17,069 nucleotides of DNA, from positions 1 through 17,069 of the forward strand of contig JAUIEM010000210.1 of NCBI GenBank assembly GCA_030428695.1, in the 5' to 3' direction. The notes under the pieces are model-generated. The model was not told the origin of the DNA and did no database searches. It saw nothing but the letters and a program-made list of their open reading frames with translations. Below are positions 13,623 to 17,069 of this stretch, piece after piece (the first letter of the stretch is position 1; every line of letters begins with the position of its first letter). The translations under genes were made by a program, and so were the position numbers. The stretch is from a bacterium (GTDB taxonomy: Bacteria; Planctomycetota; J058; JAJDCP01).

Positions 13623-13651
13623 TTGAATCCCGGCCCGATTGCGGCGACAAT
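13623..13651 (+). promoter_or_regulatory. Predicted promoter for the Roadblock gene
   Basis: TTGAAT (13623-13628) and GACAAT (13646-13651) are 17 bases apart. The -35 hexamer is identical to that of the pilM promoter. The start would be near 13658, leaving a leader of about 105 bases before the ATG. The element overlaps the inverted repeat at 13605-13635. Confidence 0.5.
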
Positions 13652-13764
13652 GGCAGTGTTCGAGCACGTTCGGGGTGGCGGGACGCCTCGTTCCCCGCGC
13701 GCGAAGCGCTCTCAGCGAGGCGCTGCGTAGAAGACACGGCTGGCCGGGGCCGGAGAGGATGCGG

Positions 13765-14268
13765 ATGAGCGACGACAAAAAGGAAGGGCTGGCCTTCTAC
13801 GAAGAAGACCAGGAAGCCATCGACCGCGTGATGGAAGAGTTCCTGCGTCTGTCCGAGTCGAAATGCAACCTCCTGGTCGACAAGGCCGGCCACATGGTCA
13901 CCCAGGTCGGCTCGGTCGAAGGCATCCCGCTCGACACGATCTCCGCGCTCGTCGCCGGCAGCTTCGCGGCGACCCGCGAGCTCGCCAAGCAGCTCGGCGA
14001 AGAGGAGTTCTCGCTGCTCTTCCACCAGGGCAAGGGCATCAACATGCAGCTGATGCTGGTCGGCGACCGTTCGATCATGGTGACGATCTTCGACGAGCGC
14101 ACGACCGTCGGCATGGTGCGGCTGTACGCCAAGCAGGCAGCGACCAAGCTGCTGACGATCATGAAGGAAGTCCGCGAGCGCCGTCCGAGCCACCGCGTCA
14201 GCACGATGTCCGCCGAGGACTTCCGCAACTCGGCGAGCTCGGCCCTCGACGAGATCTTCGGCGACTGA
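13765..14268 (+). CDS. Roadblock/LC7-domain protein
   Basis: The 167-residue product has an acidic N-terminus and then a Roadblock/LC7-like fold at about 20-140: an initial helix (IDRVMEEFLRLS), the strand pair CNLLVDKAGHMVTQVG, a helix DTISALVAGSFAATRELAKQL, strands FSLLFHQGKGINMQLMLVGDRSIMVTIFD, and a last helix. Such proteins are small dimers that regulate Ras-like GTPases (MglB with MglA) or act as scaffolds. No GTPase of that kind is next to it here. Two in-frame ATGs exist (13759 and 13765). The second is chosen because GGAGAGG ends right before the first and is correctly spaced only for the second. The partner is unknown. Confidence 0.85.
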   Translation: MSDDKKEGLAFYEEDQEAIDRVMEEFLRLSESKCNLLVDKAGHMVTQVGSVEGIPLDTISALVAGSFAATRELAKQLGEEEFSLLFHQGKGINMQLMLVGDRSIMVTIFDERTTVGMVRLYAKQAATKLLTIMKEVRERRPSHRVSTMSAEDFRNSASSALDEIFGD

Positions 14269-14311
14269 GGCCCTGAGCTCCGCAATCCTCCCTCCCCCCG
14301 AGACTCCTGCG

Positions 14312-15076
14312 ATGTGGTCGCGAGCCCAGACCAAGGACTGGCGTAGCCTGGCGACCGCCGCCGGTCGTCGTGCTGCCGCCTCCTTCCTGGTCGAGGGCGT
14401 GCGCAGCCTCGAAGAAGCGAGCGCCGCCGGCCGCCAGCCCCGCGAGGTTGTCGTCGCCCGCGGCGAGCTCTCCCCGCGGGTCGAGCGCTGGCTCGCCGGG
14501 CTGCCGGCCAGCGTGCCGGTACACCACCTGCCCGAAAGCCTGGTCGCGCGGCTCGGCCAGACGGTCAGCAACCAGGGGCTCGCCGCGCGCTTCACCCTGC
14601 CGGCGCCGGTGCCGATCGAACGCGCCTGCGCCGCGCTCGTCGTCCTCGACGGCGTGCAGGATCCCGGCAACGTCGGAACCCTCGCGCGGCACGCCGTCGC
14701 CTTCGGCGTCGAGCAGCTCGTCGTCCTGCCCGGCACCGCCGATCCCTTCGGTCCCAAGGCCGTGCGCGCCTCGATGGGCGGGATCTTCCGCCTGCGCTGG
14801 ACCCGCTGCGACTCCGCGGAAGAGGCCCTCGCGGCCCTGCGCGCGGCGGAGCTCAGCCCGCGGGTGCTGCGGGCGGAGGGCGGCGAGAACCTGTGGAGCG
14901 CGGCCCAACCCGCGCGGCTCGCCCTGGTGCTCGGCGGCGAGGCCCACGGCCCCGGGCCGGCCTGGGCAGGCGAGACCGCCTGGCACATCCCGCAGAGCGC
15001 GCGGGTCGAGTCGTGCAACGCCGCCTTCGCGGCGAGCCTGGTCTTCGCCTTCCGCTACGGCCAGCGGGGGAGCTGA
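14312..15076 (+). CDS. SpoU/TrmH-family RNA 2'-O-methyltransferase (RlmB/TsnR-like)
   Basis: The 254-residue product is a SPOUT (trefoil-knot) methyltransferase using S-adenosylmethionine. The N-terminal substrate-binding part (about 1-95) includes FLVEGVRSLEEA and VSNQGLAARF. The catalytic part has motif 1 LDGVQDPGNVGTLARHA (Asn120, Arg126), motif 2 LVLGGEAHG at 205-213, and motif 3 VESCNAAFAAS with Asn236. Motif 3 usually reads SLN, here SCN. Domain order resembles 23S rRNA methyltransferases of the RlmB/TsnR group, but the target base cannot be told. The ribosome site is weak (only GAG about 12 bases upstream). The stop overlaps the next ATG by one base. Confidence 0.92.
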   Translation: MWSRAQTKDWRSLATAAGRRAAASFLVEGVRSLEEASAAGRQPREVVVARGELSPRVERWLAGLPASVPVHHLPESLVARLGQTVSNQGLAARFTLPAPVPIERACAALVVLDGVQDPGNVGTLARHAVAFGVEQLVVLPGTADPFGPKAVRASMGGIFRLRWTRCDSAEEALAALRAAELSPRVLRAEGGENLWSAAQPARLALVLGGEAHGPGPAWAGETAWHIPQSARVESCNAAFAASLVFAFRYGQRGS

Positions 15077-15453
15077 TGGCCAAGGACAAGGGGCGCAGCT
15101 GGTTCGGGCACCAGACCGTCGTCGAGCTGGTCGGCATCCTGCTGATCGCCGGCATCACCGCACCCCTCGGGCTGCTGGTGATGCCCTGGGTGCCCGCCTA
15201 CCTGATCGGTGTCAACGTCGCGACCCTGGTGCTGTATGCGATGGACAAGATCGCGGCCGGACGCGGCTGGCGGCGCATCCCCGAGCAGGCCCTCCTGACC
15301 TTCGCCGTGCTCGGCGGGACGCCCGCGGCCGCCCTGAGCCAGCGCTGGTTCCAACACAAACGCGCGCGCTCGAAGTTCCGCAAGCAGCTGAACCTCGTGT
15401 TGAGCAGTCAGATCGTCGCGCTGGTCCTCGGCGCGGTCGCCGTGTATCTCTGA
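15076..15453 (+). CDS. DUF1294-family small membrane protein
   Basis: The 125-residue product has hydrophobic segments at about 16-33, 38-58, 70-86 and 108-125. The DUF1294 pattern is clear: NVATLVLYAMDKIAA, then WRRIPEQALLTFAVLGGTPAAAL, then QHKRARSKFR. The function of the family is unknown. Here it lacks the cold-shock domain sometimes fused at the N-terminus. The ATG overlaps the methyltransferase TGA in TGATG, with a GGGGGAG just upstream. Confidence 0.88.
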   Translation: MAKDKGRSWFGHQTVVELVGILLIAGITAPLGLLVMPWVPAYLIGVNVATLVLYAMDKIAAGRGWRRIPEQALLTFAVLGGTPAAALSQRWFQHKRARSKFRKQLNLVLSSQIVALVLGAVAVYL

Positions 15454-15472
15454 GCCCGCAAGGAGCCGCAGC

Positions 15473-16390
15473 GTGAAGATCCTGATCACCGGCGCATCCG
15501 GCAACTTCGCCAAGCTGGTCGTCGCCCTGCTCGCCAAGGACCACGAGCTGATCGGGGCGGACGTGCGCCCCCTGCCGCGCGGGCGCGTCTTCCCGGGGGA
15601 GTTCACCCACGTCCGCTACACCCAGCGGCGCATGGCCGAGCTGTTCCGGGCGAGCCGGCCGGACGTCCTCTTGCACCTCGGGCGCATCCGCAGCACCAAC
15701 CTCAGCGTCGCCCAGCGCTTCGACCAGAACGTGCTCGGCACCAAGAACCTGCTCGAGCTCGCGCGCAAGCACGAGGTGCGGCGGGTCGTCGTGCTCAGCA
15801 CCTACCACGTCTACGGGGCGCACCAGCACAACCACGTGCACATCGGCGAGGACGAGCCGCTGCGCGCCAGCCAGACCTTCCCCGAGCTCGCCGACGCGGT
15901 CGGCCTCGACCACGCGGCGACGACCTTCCTGTGGCGCTACCGGGAAGTCGAGACGGTCGTGCTGCGCCCCGCGAACATCGTCGGACCGGGCCTGGTCAAC
16001 ATGATCAGCCGGCTGCTGCGCAATCCGCGGGTGCCGATCCTGCTCGGCTACGATCCGATGATCCAGTTCCTGCACGCCGAAGACTGCGCGGCGGCGGTCG
16101 GCCTGGCGGTCAACGGGCCCGCCCACGGCGTGTTCAACGTCGCGGGCGAGGGGGCGGTGCCCTGGTCGGAGGCGATCCGGCTGGCGGGGAGCAAGCCGCT
16201 GCCGATCCCCTACCTGTTCGCCAATCCGCTGGTCGGGCTGCTGGCGCGCTACGAGCTGCACTTCCCGCAGCACCTGATGGATTACTTCCGCTTCCCGACC
16301 GTGATCAACGACAAGCTCTTCCGCGAGAGCTTCGCCTACACCCCCGGCTACAGCGCGGTCGAGACGCTGCGCTCCGTCCAGGCGGGGTGA
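15473..16390 (+). CDS. Extended SDR, NAD-dependent epimerase/dehydratase-like
   Basis: The 305-residue product has an N-terminal Rossmann motif (KILITGASGNFAKLV; the third glycine of GxxGxxG is Ala). It then has DVLLHLGRI, NVLGTKNLLELAR, VVVLSTYHVYG, LRPANIVGPG and the C-terminal FLHAEDCAAAVGLAV and GVFNVAGEG, all in normal SDR order. Where YxxxK is expected, the sequence is FPELADAVGLDHAATTFL, with no Tyr-x-x-x-Lys. It may bind NAD(P) or a sugar nucleotide without normal redox chemistry, or use other residues. The GTG start is chosen for AGGAG 7 bases upstream. It follows the DUF1294 gene by 19 bases and overlaps the next gene by 4. Confidence 0.88.
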   Translation: MKILITGASGNFAKLVVALLAKDHELIGADVRPLPRGRVFPGEFTHVRYTQRRMAELFRASRPDVLLHLGRIRSTNLSVAQRFDQNVLGTKNLLELARKHEVRRVVVLSTYHVYGAHQHNHVHIGEDEPLRASQTFPELADAVGLDHAATTFLWRYREVETVVLRPANIVGPGLVNMISRLLRNPRVPILLGYDPMIQFLHAEDCAAAVGLAVNGPAHGVFNVAGEGAVPWSEAIRLAGSKPLPIPYLFANPLVGLLARYELHFPQHLMDYFRFPTVINDKLFRESFAYTPGYSAVETLRSVQAG

Positions 16391-16926
16391 GCGTCGGCAA
16401 CGACATCGTCGACCTCGCGGCGGCCGGCGAGCCCTCGGCCCGCTGGCGGGCGCGGGCCCTGCACCCGGGCGAGGGCGGCGGCGACGCGCGCCGGGTGTGG
16501 AGCCTGTGGGCGGCCAAGGAGGCGGCCTACAAGCTGCTCGCCCGGTCCCGCCCCGGGCTCGGCTTCGCCCCGCGGCGCTTTGTGGTCGACCTCGACCGGG
16601 CCCGCGTCTGCGTCGACGCACAGACGCTCCCCCTGACGCTGCGGACGGGCCCGGAGCACGTGCTGGCGTTGGTGTGGAGGCCGGGGGAGTCGCCTCCGGC
16701 CTGGGGCTACGCGCGCGGCGACCGCAGCGATCCGCGGGAGGAGTCGCGCGCGGTGCGGAGCGGCGCGTGCGCGCACGCCGGGCGGCTGCTCGGCGGGCGC
16801 TGGACGATCGTGCGGGAGGGGGGAGCGCCGCGGCTGGTGCGGCAGGGGGAGGAGCGGGACGTGTCGTTGTCCCACCACGGGCGCTTCGTCGCCTGGGCCT
16901 TTCCCGGGCGAGCTCAGCCCGTTTGA
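16387..16926 (+). CDS. 4'-phosphopantetheinyl transferase superfamily protein
   Basis: These enzymes move phosphopantetheine from CoA to a serine of carrier proteins. The 179-residue product has the N-terminal Mg-binding motif VGNDIVDL (Asp6) and the helix motif WSLWAAKEAAYK with Lys44-Glu45, as in AcpS/Sfp-type enzymes. A C-terminal VSLSHHGRFVAWAF is the usual final strand and helix. The GTG start at 16387 overlaps the SDR stop as GTGA, so translation is probably coupled. It ends 10 bases from a convergent gene. The carrier protein it serves is not in the window. Confidence 0.88.
   Translation: MSVGNDIVDLAAAGEPSARWRARALHPGEGGGDARRVWSLWAAKEAAYKLLARSRPGLGFAPRRFVVDLDRARVCVDAQTLPLTLRTGPEHVLALVWRPGESPPAWGYARGDRSDPREESRAVRSGACAHAGRLLGGRWTIVREGGAPRLVRQGEERDVSLSHHGRFVAWAFPGRAQPV
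16905..16924 (+). terminator. Weak hairpin at the end of the PPTase gene
   Basis: CGGGC (16905-16909) and GCCCG (16917-16921) form a 5-bp stem with a 7-base loop, followed by only three T. It lies in the last codons of the transferase gene, where two genes converge with a 10-base gap. Confidence 0.3.
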
Positions 16927-16936
16927 TGCGGCGGGC

Positions 16937-17069
16937 TCAGCGCTTCTTCGGGCGGCGCTTCGGGCCGGCCATCTCGAGGCGCACCCAGACTTCCTCGAGG
17001 CCGCGCCGCTCCTTGGCGCAGCGCTCCGAGGCGGCGTTGAAGCGGTCGCGCATGTCGGGGATGAACCGG
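16937..17069 (-). CDS. 3' end of an unrecognised gene
   Basis: The minus strand is open from the right edge to a TGA at 16939-16937 and gives 44 residues: helical and charged (RDRFNAASERCAKERRGLEE, then VWVRLEMAG), ending in a basic tail PKRRPKKR. Codon use, with G/C in nearly all third positions, fits a real gene. It is convergent with the phosphopantetheinyl transferase gene, with a 10-base gap. I cannot name the family from this piece. Confidence 0.6.
   Translation of the reverse strand, partial: RFIPDMRDRFNAASERCAKERRGLEEVWVRLEMAGPKRRPKKR

Noticed and set aside
13615..13640. A tRNA T-arm look-alike (GGTTTGAATCCCGGCC)
   Set aside because: The five bases before the loop (TTTGG) do not pair with CCCGG, and no acceptor, D or anticodon arm is found upstream; the stretch is better explained by a terminator and a promoter.
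12560..13768. A 402-codon plus-strand frame over the Nudix repeat and kinase
   Set aside because: It is an Arg/Ala/Pro-rich out-of-frame shadow of the two real genes.
1..17069. Mobile elements, integrases, attachment sites, CRISPR arrays or toxin-antitoxin pairs
   Set aside because: No transposase, integrase, terminal inverted repeats with target duplications, or such gene pairs were seen; composition looks even across the window.

Overview
The window is high-GC, densely coded bacterial DNA, and most gene starts carry clear GGAG-type ribosome binding sites. It encodes an outer-membrane secretin, a probable lipoprotein and a lipopolysaccharide-kinase-like protein, so the source is a diderm (Gram-negative-type) bacterium. 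The order rng-rplU-rpmA-obg and a C4 zinc-ribbon gene next to rnpB fit delta-proteobacteria-like, Myxococcota-like or Planctomycetota-like lineages. The sequence alone does not settle the phylum. Three genes (obg, the zinc-ribbon gene, the kinase) are best started at TTG.

Left half (267-10288), all on the minus strand. Reading from 10288 downwards: pilM, pilN, pilO, a gene in the pilP position that joins TPR repeats to a PilP/GspC-like C-terminal domain, pilQ (secretin), rng (RNase G), rplU (L21), rpmA (L27), obg (GTPase), and a small probable lipoprotein. A sigma70-like promoter lies upstream of pilM. pilM, pilN, pilO and the pilP-like gene are packed with gaps of 1 to 11 bases. A 216-base gap rich in inverted repeats precedes pilQ, and the rng start codon directly follows the pilQ stop codon. 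A hairpin with a T-tract, then a new promoter, separates rng from the ribosomal-protein genes. At the far left edge is the plus-strand 3' end of an iron/cobalamin-type ABC transporter ATPase; its last codons form a terminator that also serves the opposite strand.

Middle (10289-12183). A roughly 460-base stretch without a gene holds a TCGGAA hexamer array. Next, on the minus strand, come a strong terminator, the RNase P RNA (rnpB, about 10893-11318) and a coiled-coil C4 zinc-ribbon protein gene whose stop codon lies only about 12 bases before rnpB.

Right half (12184-16926), plus strand. A Nudix (CoA pyrophosphatase-type) hydrolase with an in-frame 9-bp tandem repeat overlaps a WaaP/Kdo-kinase-like gene by 4 bases. 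After a terminator and a promoter come a Roadblock/LC7 protein, a SpoU-family rRNA methyltransferase, a DUF1294 membrane protein, an extended SDR protein and a phosphopantetheinyl transferase, the last four tightly packed. The right edge holds the 3' end of an unrecognised minus-strand gene.

Most of the content is recognisable. The most unusual items are the TPR-PilP fusion, the direct join of the pilus operon to RNase G through a structured leader, the repeat-expanded Nudix loop, and an extra hairpin inside rnpB helix P12. I did not see a wholly new multi-gene system.
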